Assembly: GCF_022346885.1 (NCBI RefSeq)
Contig: NZ_JAKRNK010000001.1
Coordinates: 62,001-126,000, forward strand
Reading direction: 5' to 3'
DNA from: Paenibacillus sp. ACRRX
GTDB lineage: Bacteria > Bacillota > Bacilli > Paenibacillales > Paenibacillaceae
DNA: 64,000 nt
Shown here in pieces: positions 9,272-18,600 of this stretch. The notes under the pieces are model-generated. The model was not told the DNA's origin, searched no databases, and saw only the letters and a list, made by a program, of their open reading frames with translations. The position numbers and the translations under genes were made by a program. How positions within the stretch are numbered: position 1 is the stretch's first letter; each line of letters begins with the position of its first letter.

Positions 9272-9571
9272 ATGAACTCGACAAAACGCACGAAGAAATA
9301 CAGCCGCACACAAAGCCGCGCGATATCCGTCATCTCCATTACTGCTGTTCTGGTGATGTTGTTTATCGCACTGCCGACAATACCTTTGAACGAAGGCTGG
9401 TCGTTGGCTGCTGTATTTGGCGCGGTATGGGCTTTGTTCGCTGTGCTTATTATAGGCGCGCATCTCTATCGTCTATTAAGAGTTGATGAGGAAGTAGAAC
9501 GGAAGCTGCGCCAAGTACGGACTCAACGTTACAAGCAGATAGAACGGCGGATTATGGGTAATGAGCAATAA
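9272..9571 (+). CDS. Small two-helix membrane protein
   Basis: The 99-residue product begins with a strongly basic, Ser/Thr-rich segment (KRTKKYSRTQSRA). Two hydrophobic stretches follow at about residues 19-35 and 42-66, separated by a short loop with a Pro-Asn turn, then a charged, Arg-rich C-terminal helix. It is likely a membrane protein with both ends in the cytosol. GAGAAAGGATG precedes the ATG. I do not recognise a family. It is flanked by terminators on both sides and so is probably transcribed alone. Confidence 0.7.
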   Translation: MNSTKRTKKYSRTQSRAISVISITAVLVMLFIALPTIPLNEGWSLAAVFGAVWALFAVLIIGAHLYRLLRVDEEVERKLRQVRTQRYKQIERRIMGNEQ

Positions 9572-9595
9572 GTTATTAGAGCTTTCTTTTAACAG

Positions 9596-9628
9596 AGCTT
9601 CCTCAAAGTAAGTTCGAGGAGGCTTTTT
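9596..9628 (+). terminator. Rho-independent terminator
   Basis: AGCTTCCTC pairs with GAGGAGGCT (nine pairs, one wobble) and is followed by five T residues, 25 bases after the stop of the small membrane protein gene. Confidence 0.8.
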
Positions 9629-9836
9629 GCTGTGAGGAAGAGTTGTAACAAGCTGAGGACAAGTACAAAAAAAAGGTTGAATCGTTAAAAGGGATTTTGT
9701 ATGATTACAACCTGTGGAGATGTTTAGTTGTAAAACAAAAGCCAGGCGAATGTCATGTAGTTCATGTTATTTAAGAACTCAATATGTAAAAATGGTCACT
9801 TGGTCATTTTGCCGGCTAAGAAGGGGGTAGCACTAT

Positions 9837-12527
9837 TTGAAGTTGTTTCAAAATCTTCGATATTTCGGCAAAGAGTTTGTTGCCACGATGAAGTCAAAGC
9901 ATGTGCTTATACCCGTTCTGGGCTTGCTCGTCGTGCCGCTGCTGTATAGCGGTGTATACCTGGTAGCGAACTGGGATCCCTACAGCAATGTAAAACATAT
10001 GCCAGTGGCTGTTGTCAATGAAGACAAGCCGGTGCAATATGAGGGGAAGGAAATTGCGATCGGTCGTGAATTGATGCAGAAGCTCCATGACAATGATAGC
10101 GTAGAGTTCCACTTTGTCGGCAGAGCTGAAGCGGAGCGAGGATTGGCTGAGCATACGTATTATTTGCTGATCGATATCCCTCAAGAAATGTCGCAGCATG
10201 CGACAACCATTTTGGACCCTAATCCGAAGCCGCTGGAATTGAAGTACAAGGAGAACAGCAGCTTTAACTTTTTGTCAGGTCAAATATCTGACAAAGTGGT
10301 AGAGAAGATTAAAGCCGAGACGTCACAGAAAGTAACTGAAACATATGTGGAGCAGATGTTTGGCGCTATTGCCCAATTAGCGGATGGCCTGGGAGCAGCA
10401 AGTGATGGAGCGGGGCAACTGGAGAATGGGCTCAAGCAGTTAGGGACTGGTATCGAGACGTTCCGTAATGAGCTGAACGGCCAGATTAATTCGAAGACAT
10501 CGCAAGCAGGTTCCATGGTGGACAAGCTGCTGGATGAAAATAAAGTGAAGCTTGAAAACACGATCAATAAAGAGATTGAGCAAGCAATCGCATCCAATAA
10601 AGGGCCTTTAGTGAACAAGCTGCATCAGGAGATTGACAAGCAATCAGGAACATATGGTACTGAGCTGCGAGACAAGGTGCATGCCCGAATTGACGAAGTG
10701 ATTGGTGAGAACAGTGGAATTGCGCAAGAGAAGTTAAATCAAGAGATTGATCGTGCTTTTGGACAGTACGGCGAACAAGTTCGCAATCAGATCCATGATG
10801 AGATCAATGCGGCCTATGCATCACACAAAGACGATGTGTACAAGGAAATTGTAACGGAAGTGGATAACACGGTCGTTAAAATGGAGCCTGTAGCCCATGC
10901 TATGATGCATAATGTTATCGATAACGAGGCAGGCGAGATTGATGCGTCTATTCGCAATAGCGTACATAAGTGGATTGATGAGAAGATAGATGCCTTATTT
11001 GACAAGACGATTGAGCGCATGACGGACAATCAGGATCAGATCAAGCGGCAATTTGACAAGCTGCAAGCAGATCTTGCTGCCATGAAAGCCGATGCGAAAC
11101 CGGAAGAAGCAGATAAATGGCAAGCGATTCAAGATCAGCTGGACGGCCTGCGGGGTAACGTACATGCAGCCCTTAAGCCGGAGCAGATCGAAAAGCTCAA
11201 AGTTAAAATAAAGCTGGATCTGAATCAACTTGTGGATAAGGAACTAAATGCAGTAAACAAGAAGTTGTTAACTAAGGTTCACAGTGAAGCAGATAAGAAA
11301 TTTAGCGCTTATTATCCGACTGCGCGGGCCATGGCACGCGGAATAGCACTGAGCAAGGCGGAAGAGCTCGCTCCCGTTCTGCTCGGGAAGGCCCATAATT
11401 ATGCGGATCAGATCTACTCCGAAAAGTCAGAGCAAGTACAGGCGAAAGCTCATGAAGTATTAAATGAGAAGTGGTCACAACTTGAACCACAAGTGATAAA
11501 TGAAGTTCATCAGCATGCAGATGATGAGATCAATCGTGTTGAACCTGTCGTGGTCAGCAAAATTCATGAAACAGCGGAGGAGAAAGTAAACACGCTGGAG
11601 CCGATTGTGAGAGACAGTATGCACAAACTGGCAAATATGAAGCTGGATGAGGCTGCTAAAAAAGTACATCAGATGGCATTTGAAAAAATGAGTGCACTGC
11701 TGCATGACGTAGATACAGCCAATAAAGCGATTAACACCGGATTTAATCAACTGATGGATGGACAACAGCAATTAATAAGTGGCGGTGCAGAGCTGCGCTC
11801 GAAGCTGCGGGATGGTGCGGAGAAGGCAACACAAGATTCGACTGACAGCACGTATCATATGATATCGGCACCGGTTACAAGTGACAAGGAAGAGAATCAT
11901 GATGTGAATACTTATGGTATTGGTATGGCACCTTACTTCCTGTCATTAGGTTTCTTCGTAGGGGCGTTGATGTTCTCCATTGTATTCCCGATGAAAGAGA
12001 CGATCCTTCGTCCACCTAACGGTTTTGCGTGGTTGTTAAGTAAGTTTGGTACGATGACGATTGAGAGTATATTCCAGGTCCTTATCGCAGGCAGTGTTGT
12101 GTTATATGGAATTGGTTTGACCGTGACCAACGTACCGATGTTTTTCTTAGTGTCACTGGTCACAAGCCTGATGTTTTTTGCATTTATTCAGTTTTTTGTT
12201 ACGGCATTTGGCAATGTGGGGCGGTTTATCATTATTATCTTGCTAGTTCTGCAACTGTCGGCAACCGCGGGGACATTCCCGATCGAGCTGACACCGGAAT
12301 TTTTCCAAATGCTTCATCCATGGCTGCCAATGACGTATACAATTCGTGCATACCGAGGTGTAGTTTCACTTGGTGACATGAATTATGTGTGGCAGAACAT
12401 TGGCGTATTGTGTATTTACTTGTTCTCAAGTCTGTTCTGCAGCTGGATGTATTTTGCTCTTTGTTCGAAGAAGTCAAAGCGTCAGGAGAAAGACAGCACA
12501 AGCGGAAGTGTGATATCTGCTAAGTAG
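9837..12527 (+). CDS. YhgE/Pip-family membrane protein with long 19-residue repeat ectodomain
   Basis: The 896-residue protein starts at TTG 9837 after AAGGGGGT. Residues 20-45 are a first membrane helix, followed by the Pip motif region (VAVVNEDKPVQYEGK). The C-terminal 190 residues hold several membrane helices with a final FPIEL...HPWLPMTY segment, the typical ABC-2-like part of YhgE/Pip proteins. Between them is an unusually long helical ectodomain built from two blocks of 19-residue repeats (about residues 242-393 and 461-612). Relatives include the phage infection protein of Lactococcus and type VII secretion-associated YueB. The function here is unknown; display of a long stalk outside the cell is inferred. 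Confidence 0.85.
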   Translation: MKLFQNLRYFGKEFVATMKSKHVLIPVLGLLVVPLLYSGVYLVANWDPYSNVKHMPVAVVNEDKPVQYEGKEIAIGRELMQKLHDNDSVEFHFVGRAEAERGLAEHTYYLLIDIPQEMSQHATTILDPNPKPLELKYKENSSFNFLSGQISDKVVEKIKAETSQKVTETYVEQMFGAIAQLADGLGAASDGAGQLENGLKQLGTGIETFRNELNGQINSKTSQAGSMVDKLLDENKVKLENTINKEIEQAIASNKGPLVNKLHQEIDKQSGTYGTELRDKVHARIDEVIGENSGIAQEKLNQEIDRAFGQYGEQVRNQIHDEINAAYASHKDDVYKEIVTEVDNTVVKMEPVAHAMMHNVIDNEAGEIDASIRNSVHKWIDEKIDALFDKTIERMTDNQDQIKRQFDKLQADLAAMKADAKPEEADKWQAIQDQLDGLRGNVHAALKPEQIEKLKVKIKLDLNQLVDKELNAVNKKLLTKVHSEADKKFSAYYPTARAMARGIALSKAEELAPVLLGKAHNYADQIYSEKSEQVQAKAHEVLNEKWSQLEPQVINEVHQHADDEINRVEPVVVSKIHETAEEKVNTLEPIVRDSMHKLANMKLDEAAKKVHQMAFEKMSALLHDVDTANKAINTGFNQLMDGQQQLISGGAELRSKLRDGAEKATQDSTDSTYHMISAPVTSDKEENHDVNTYGIGMAPYFLSLGFFVGALMFSIVFPMKETILRPPNGFAWLLSKFGTMTIESIFQVLIAGSVVLYGIGLTVTNVPMFFLVSLVTSLMFFAFIQFFVTAFGNVGRFIIIILLVLQLSATAGTFPIELTPEFFQMLHPWLPMTYTIRAYRGVVSLGDMNYVWQNIGVLCIYLFSSLFCSWMYFALCSKKSKRQEKDSTSGSVISAK
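10560..11015 (+). repeat. Protein-level 19-residue repeat, block A
   Basis: Eight consecutive units of exactly 19 codons inside the YhgE-like gene. Examples are KLHQEIDKQSGTYGTELRD, KVHARIDEVIGENSGIAQE and QIHDEINAAYASHKDDVYK. Position 2 is hydrophobic, position 3 is usually His or Asn, position 6 hydrophobic and position 7 Asp, Glu or Asn. The DNA is diverged, so the repeat is old and kept at protein level. Confidence 0.8.
11217..11672 (+). repeat. Protein-level 19-residue repeat, block B
   Basis: A second run of eight 19-codon units in the same protein, such as KAHEVLNEKWSQLEPQVIN, EVHQHADDEINRVEPVVVS and KIHETAEEKVNTLEPIVRD. This block adds a conserved Glu-Pro-x-Val near positions 14-17. 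It is separated from block A by about 67 residues of charged helix without clear repeats. Confidence 0.8.
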
Positions 12528-12573
12528 TAGACTTGAATACAAGCCTATCTCAGAAAATATGTAAATGTAGATG

Positions 12574-12622
12574 AAAGAGAGTCTTCAAACCCACTAGATC
12601 TAGTGGGTTTAGGACTCTTTTT
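12574..12622 (+). terminator. Strong rho-independent terminator
   Basis: AAACCCACTAGA/TCTAGTGGGTTT is a perfect 24-base palindrome, extended by an outer AAAGAG/CTCTTT stem and ending in T residues. It follows the YhgE-like gene. Confidence 0.88.
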
Positions 12623-12671
12623 ATGTACTAAAAGAGGAGGCGAGTACTTGAATTTTAACCGTATTCCTGTT

Positions 12672-12701
12672 TTGCACAAATGGGAATGATTGTGATACAA
12701 T
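12672..12701 (+). promoter_or_regulatory. Sigma-A-like promoter of ytoI
   Basis: TTGCAC at 12672-12677 and TACAAT at 12696-12701 are separated by 18 bases, with TGTGA immediately before the -10. The ytoI start is 42 bases downstream. Confidence 0.65.
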
Positions 12702-12742
12702 GACTACAGATTAGGACAGTTCGGAGAATTGGGGTGTAACAG

Positions 12743-14077
12743 ATGGATATGCATGACGCAACGGTCACGAAGCATGAACAGCTACTCCATCATATTGAGA
12801 GCTTGAAGCCAGGCACAAAGATATCGGTGCGTAAGCTGGCCAAGCAGCTGCAGGTAAGTGAAGGAACGGCATACCGTGCTGTAAAGGAAGCGGAGAGCGT
12901 CGGCCTTGTTATCACGAAGGAGCGGATAGGTACAGTAAGGGTCGAGAAGAAGCCTCGCAACTTGTCAGAGCAGCTTACTTTTACTGAGGTTGTGGACATC
13001 GTAGAGGGACACGTTCTTGGTGGACTGAGGGGACTATCTAAGACGTTAAATAAATATGTCATCGGTGCAATGAAAATGGACGCGATGGAACGTTACATTG
13101 ATGCTGGAAGTCTGCTTATTGTCGGAAACCGAGAGGATGCGCATCGTCTAGCTCTCCAGCATGGCGCTGGCGTATTGATTACAGGCGGGTTTGGCACAAG
13201 CAGGGAAGTAAAGATGCTGGCAGATACGCTTGATCTGCCGATTATCAGCTCGAAGCATGACACGTTTACGGTGGCTTCTATGATTAACCGTGCGCTGTTT
13301 GACCGACTTATTAAAAAGAAGATTATGCTTGTTGAAGATATTGTAGGCTCAAAGGCACCAGTTGCGATTATGCGTTCTTATAGTACAGTTGAGCAGTTCA
13401 GAAAGCTGCAGCAAGAAACGGGGCATAATCGATTCCCTATCGTAGATGAATGGAATCGAGTCTTGGGCATGATCGCGTACAAGGATATTGCAGGTGCACA
13501 GCAAGACCAGACGATAGATAAGCTGTACACACGCCATCCTATTACGGCTTCCTTGACAACTACGCTTGCTTCAGCGGCTCACACGATGGTATGGGAAGGC
13601 ATTGAACTGCTGCCGGTGATTGACCGGAATCGGAAGCTGATTGCCGTCATAACTCGCAAAGAGGTTCTGCAGGCTATGCGTGATGCACGAAAAGAACCTC
13701 AATTAGGTGAGACATTCGAGGACCTGATTTGGAATGGGTTTGAAGAATTGCGGAACGACGATGGTATGCTGTACTTTCAGGGTGTTATAACACCACAGAT
13801 GGTTAATGGTCTTGGTGCGGTATCGGAAGGTATAATATTGTCCATTATGGCTAATGCCGCCTTGCGTGCAGTGAAAGATATGCGCGTTCATGATCATATT
13901 ATGGAAAATATGACTAGCTACTTCGTCCGTCCGATTCAGATTGAAGATATCGTCATTCTCCGCCCGAGATTTATTGAGATGAGCCGTAAATTTTGCAAGC
14001 TTGAGATCGAGATGAAACTTCAAGATCAGCTTGTTGCCAAGGCGATGATGACGGCGCAGTCTATTGATCATGATTAA
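12743..14077 (+). CDS. ytoI: YtoI: HTH-DRTGG-CBS-hotdog regulator
   Basis: The 444-residue protein has four parts. Residues 13-70 are a GntR-like winged helix (ISVRKLAKQLQVSEGTAYRAVKEAE). Residues 75-190 are a DRTGG domain (GVLITGGFGTSREVKMLAD). Residues 195-310 are paired CBS modules (FPIVDEWNRVLGMI; LLPVIDRNRKLIAVI). From about 325 comes a MaoC/PaaI-like hotdog fold. The same architecture is YtoI in Bacillus. CBS and DRTGG modules usually sense adenosyl ligands, so a DNA-binding, nucleotide-responsive role is plausible, but no target is known. Convergent ytpI follows, as in Bacillus. Confidence 0.87.
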   Translation: MDMHDATVTKHEQLLHHIESLKPGTKISVRKLAKQLQVSEGTAYRAVKEAESVGLVITKERIGTVRVEKKPRNLSEQLTFTEVVDIVEGHVLGGLRGLSKTLNKYVIGAMKMDAMERYIDAGSLLIVGNREDAHRLALQHGAGVLITGGFGTSREVKMLADTLDLPIISSKHDTFTVASMINRALFDRLIKKKIMLVEDIVGSKAPVAIMRSYSTVEQFRKLQQETGHNRFPIVDEWNRVLGMIAYKDIAGAQQDQTIDKLYTRHPITASLTTTLASAAHTMVWEGIELLPVIDRNRKLIAVITRKEVLQAMRDARKEPQLGETFEDLIWNGFEELRNDDGMLYFQGVITPQMVNGLGAVSEGIILSIMANAALRAVKDMRVHDHIMENMTSYFVRPIQIEDIVILRPRFIEMSRKFCKLEIEMKLQDQLVAKAMMTAQSIDHD

Positions 14078-14152
14078 TACAGGCTGCTGAAATGTTGGTT
14101 CGTAAAATGAAAGCGGCAGTGTTGGGATAGGATTGCTGACTCGTACATAAAA

Positions 14153-14196
14153 AAGCGTACAGTGCTGACACAGGAGACGGTGCAGACTGTACGCTT
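14153..14196. terminator. Bidirectional terminator between ytoI and ytpI
   Basis: AAGCGTACAG and CTGTACGCTT form a perfect 10-bp stem, flanked by A-rich sequence on the left and TTATTTG on the right, between two convergent stops. Confidence 0.8.
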
Positions 14197-14201
14197 ATTT
14201 G

Positions 14202-14519
14202 TTATTTGGTCCCCTCATGGGCCAAGAGACGATTAAAATGTCCATGATTGCGCAGCCCGGCAAACAAATTGAAGACGCCGAGTGCGAGCAATATGGCCCC
14301 GATGATGACTCTTAGGGTTGAACCTGTAAACATCGTCATCTGAAACACCGCGATGAGAATAAGCAGTAATCCCATACAAATGTTAGTTCTTGCTGCGAAT
14401 AACCCGCGCTGCAGCACGTTCTTTGATCGTCTTGAGCGGAAGCTGAAGAAGACGGAGCTTATAGAGGCAAGGCAGATCAGTAAAGTAAGAATGAGTTGAA
14501 TCACGTACATGACGGGCAC
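14202..14519 (-). CDS. ytpI: YtpI-family small membrane protein
   Basis: The 105-residue product has three hydrophobic stretches (about residues 5-25, 45-65 and 70-88) separated by a basic loop (FRSRRSKNVLQRG) and ends in a His/Asn-rich cytosolic tail. The length, arrangement and position beside ytoI identify it as YtpI, an uncharacterised integral membrane protein conserved in Bacilli. It is likely transcribed alone and ends at the shared hairpin with ytoI. Confidence 0.82.
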   Translation of the reverse strand: MPVMYVIQLILTLLICLASISSVFFSFRSRRSKNVLQRGLFAARTNICMGLLLILIAVFQMTMFTGSTLRVIIGAILLALGVFNLFAGLRNHGHFNRLLAHEGTK

Positions 14520-14697
14520 GTCGCTCCTTCCTGCTGACTAGGATAATGGTCCATAATGTTAATCCTATATTACCATAATGTGAGAGAAGAGCCTATCCGA
14601 ATTCATGTGTTGAGCCGTGAAGCATAAAAGGTTTCCATTCTAGAAGGATTACACGCTTTCCTTACGCTGCTGCAAATATCGTCACCTGAACCTATTA

Positions 14698-15183
14698 TTA
14701 GGGTGCAGATGGCACGTGAGATTTTACATCTACCCACACATGAAGTACGCCTTCTGTTACGAGCATCGTGCGCAGAGAGACAACATAGTCACGAGCTTGA
14801 ATATCGGTATAAAGTTTGCGTGTCAGAAGGCCTTCTACCAGTTTTGCATACTCGTCAATCTGAAAGACATTGCGTCCTTTAAGTCCGGCGAGATCACGGG
14901 ATAGTCGTTTACGGAGCTCAGTCTCATCTGATTGTGGAATGTCATCTTTACTGCCTGGTCCATAAATATGAATGGAAATACTTTTAATAACAGTAGCGCG
15001 ATTTTTGTAGCGGATTAGGTCCTCGTTTTCCGAGCGAAAATGAGAAAGCTGGTCCTGTAGGTCAAGGTTCCGCATGACAAGTTCGTCTATCTGGTGCATA
15101 AAGACTGCATGATAGACACATGTCCCAATAATCATCCCTACGAATACAACAGCTCCATCACGAATCCAATTGCGAGGGTGCAT
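14698..15183 (-). CDS. ytrI: YtrI sporulation membrane protein
   Basis: I start the gene at ATG 15183 (MHPRNWIRD...), after AAGGGGG, giving 161 residues; an in-frame ATG ten codons earlier lacks this site. A single N-terminal membrane helix (VVFVGMIIGTCVYHAVF, about residues 9-25) is followed by a coiled-coil segment (MRNLDLQDQLSHFRSENEDLIRYKN) and a soluble domain. In Bacillus subtilis ytrH-ytrI form a SigmaE-controlled pair needed for efficient sporulation. Here ytrH lies directly upstream, six bases from the start, as expected. Confidence 0.85.
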   Translation of the reverse strand: MHPRNWIRDGAVVFVGMIIGTCVYHAVFMHQIDELVMRNLDLQDQLSHFRSENEDLIRYKNRATVIKSISIHIYGPGSKDDIPQSDETELRKRLSRDLAGLKGRNVFQIDEYAKLVEGLLTRKLYTDIQARDYVVSLRTMLVTEGVLHVWVDVKSHVPSAP

Positions 15184-15188
15184 GCTGC

Positions 15189-15515
15189 TTACCCCCTTGC
15201 CCTGCACATCCATTGGACAAGTTCTGTCCCGAGATGCGCGCCGAGAAATGAGACAAGGATAAACATCAGCTGTTTAAATACAGGCGACAAGTTTCCGACC
15301 CAAAAATTAGACTCAATGACGCGCAGCGGATCGATGGTTCCGCCGACAGCAACGACGATGGCCCATATTTTGATATGCTCCGCAATATGTTTCATCGTCT
15401 CGGCAGGGGATTGCAGGGCGATAACACTTGCGATACCTCCAAGCAACGAGCCGCCGAGCACAACACCAAATGCGATGCCGAAGTCGATGATAGCTTTAGA
15501 CAAAAAAGTTCCCAT
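15189..15515 (-). CDS. ytrH: YtrH sporulation membrane protein
   Basis: The 108-residue protein has a first Gly/Ala-rich hydrophobic segment (FGIAFGVVLGGSLLGGIASVIAL), a conserved middle (IWAIVVAVGGTIDPLRVIES) and a third segment (QLMFILVSFLGAHLGTELVQWM). This is the YtrH family, a SigmaE-dependent membrane protein of the mother cell or forespore envelope. AAGGAGC precedes the ATG. It forms an operon with ytrI and is divergent from dnaE, the arrangement of Bacillus. Confidence 0.88.
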   Translation of the reverse strand: MGTFLSKAIIDFGIAFGVVLGGSLLGGIASVIALQSPAETMKHIAEHIKIWAIVVAVGGTIDPLRVIESNFWVGNLSPVFKQLMFILVSFLGAHLGTELVQWMCRARG

Positions 15516-15681
15516 CGTGATGCTCCTTTCTTACGTGTGGAGTAAAGGCAATGGACAAACTAGCCCCTTGTACATGTATAGGTTTTCTAGCTCAAAATAT
15601 GATACAATGAAAGACGAAAGTATGTTCGGTTAGGCAAAGAATAGTATGGAAAGTTACACGGAATGGAATGGAGTGAAGCGC

Positions 15682-18600
15682 ATGAATGAATTTGTACATC
15701 TGCACGTGCACAGCGAATACAGCTTGCTGGATGGAGCTGCACGTATTGAATCGTTGGTGGAGCGGGCAGCTGCGAATGGCATGAAGGCGCTTGCCCTTAC
15801 CGACCATGGCGTCATGTACGGCACAATTGCCTTTTATCGGGCGTGTCAGAAGCACGGAATCAAGCCGATTATCGGGATGGAGGCTTATGTAACGACTGGT
15901 GCCTTGACGGAGCGGGTGTCGCGTAAGGACCAGCCGATCTATCATCTTATTTTGTTGGCAAAGACGATGCAGGGTTACCGGAATCTAATGAAGATATCAA
16001 GCATCGCCCATCTGGAAGGTTTTCATTATAAGCCGCGTGCAGATATGGACACGCTTCGAACATATGGTGAAGGTATAATCTGTACCAGTGCCTGCCTAGG
16101 CAGCGAAATTTCACAGCACGTGCTGCACGACCGCATGGATGAAGCACGAGAAGCTGCATTGAGATATAAAGATATATTTAAGGATGGCTTTTATCTGGAG
16201 CTTCAGGACCATGGCTTAGTGGAGCAGAAGAAAGTCAACATCGGCTTAATTGATCTGGCCCGCGAGCTTAATATTCCGTTGGTATGCACTAACGATGTCC
16301 ATTATATAGAGGAAGCAGACGCTGCGATGCAGGATGTGCTCATTTGTATCGGCACGGGCAAGACGGTAGAAGATGAGACGCGATTGCGTATTGCATCTAA
16401 TCAGCTTTATTTTAAGAATGGCGAGCAAATGAACGCCTTGTTTGCGCATGTACCAGAGGCGATACACAATACAAGCCGGATTGCGGATGCATGTAACGTG
16501 GAGTTAGAGTTCGGGCATTCGGTGCTGCCGGAGTTCCAGCCGTTGCCGGAAGGCCTTGCTGCAGGTCAATATTTGCGTGAACTGTGTGAACAAGGATTGT
16601 TAGAACGCTATCAGCACTTATCCGAATGGGAAGAAGAGGCCTTTGTTCAGTCGGCACATGAACGGCTTGCCTTTGAGCTGGGTACGATTGAGCAGATGGG
16701 CTTCTCGGACTATTTTCTGATTGTGTGGGATTTTATTCGTTATGCACACGAATCAGGGATAATGACTGGGCCTGGAAGGGGCTCTTCCGCCGGTAGTCTG
16801 GTAGCGTACACGCTCAAGATTACAAATGTTGATCCGTTGAAGCATAAGCTGCTGTTTGAACGGTTTCTCAATCCGGAACGGATCACGATGCCGGATATCG
16901 ACATTGACTTCAACGATGAGCGCAGAGACGAGGTTATTCAATACGTGTCCGACAAGTACGGACACGACCGCGTTGCGCAGATTATAACGTTCGGGACAAT
17001 GGCCGCAAGAGCAGCGGTAAGAGACGTGGGACGCGCGTTGAATGTATCATACGGCGATACGGACCGTGCTGCCAAGCTCATTCCAAATCAGCTGGGCATG
17101 ACGCTTACGGAAGCGATGAGAGTCAGCAGTGAATTACGTGAATGGTGCGAGAAGGAACCTCGTATTCGTGAGCTTATAGAGATGGCAATTAAAGTCGAGG
17201 GTATGCCCCGACATGCCTCAACGCATGCCGCAGGGGTAGTCATCGCCCCCGAACCACTGCCACACTTCGTGCCGTTGCAAGCAGGTACGGAGCACACAGC
17301 ATTAACGCAGTATTCGATGGAGCATCTGGAAGCCATCGGTATGTTGAAGATGGACTTTCTTGGATTGCGTACATTGTCCATTATCGAGCGTACGCTCGAA
17401 TGGATCAAGGCGAAGTCGGGAGAGGCGCTTGACTTGAACCGTGTTGACGATCAAGACGAGCGGACCTATGAACTGCTCGGACGGGGAGATACAACCGGTT
17501 TGTTTCAATTGGAGTCGACAGGAGTTCGCAAAGTACTACGCGAACTGAAGCCTTCCGGTTTCGAAGATATCGTGTCCGTATTGGCTCTCTATCGTCCGGG
17601 ACCGATGGAGTTTATTCCGAATTTTATTCAGAGCAAGCACGGTCGCAAGCCAGTGGAATATCCTCATCCGGATCTGGAACCTATTTTAAAGGACACGTAC
17701 GGGATTATTGTGTATCAAGAACAGATCATGCATATTGCTTCCCGGATGGCGGGCTTCTCGCTTGGCGAGGCCGATTTGCTTCGGCGAGCTGTCTCCAAGA
17801 AAAAGCGTGAAGTGCTTGATCAGGAACGGGCTCATTTTGTAGAAGGCAGTCTTGGACAAGGTTACACGAAAGAAGAAGCGAACCGTGTATATGATATGAT
17901 CGTACGATTTGCTGATTACGGTTTCCCACGTGCGCACGCGGCAGCTTATGGCGTGTTGGCATTTCAAACGGCATACTTGAAGACACATTACCCGACTGAA
18001 TTTATGGCGTCCATGCTGACAGCGAATATGGGCAACCATCGTAAGACTGCTGAATACATTGAGGATTGCAGACGGACAAGCATCGATGTTTTACCACCAG
18101 ATATTAATGAGAGTAACGTTACGTTTACGCCTGTTCATGATGCTATCCGGTTCGGCCTCGCAGCAATCAAGAACGTCGGAACTACGGCGATCGAGTGCAT
18201 GATTCGCGAGCGAGCGGAGCAGCCGTATCAAGATCTGCATGACTTCTGCAAGCGGGTTGATTTGCGGGTGTGCAACCGCCGCGTCATTGAATCTCTTATT
18301 CAGGCAGGGGCGATGGACAGCTTGCCGGGTCACCGGGCACAGCTGCTGGCGATGCTTGACGAGACGCTTGAAGCAGCAGTGAAATGGCGCAAGGAACGTG
18401 AAGATTTACAGATCCAATTGTTTAATTTCGTAGAGGTAAACAATCGATCGATTGAGTATCCGAGTGTACAGCCCTTTACGATGACACAGCAGCTTGAACT
18501 GGAGAGGGAATTGCTGGGGATGTATTTATCCGGGCATCCGCTTGATGATTACGTAGAACTGCTAGAGCATGCTGACGCGGATCGTATCGTGGACCTGCAT

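Noticed and set aside
15094-15633. 179-codon plus-strand frame opposite ytrI-ytrH
   Set aside because: Shadow frame; ytrH and ytrI are clear on the minus strand.
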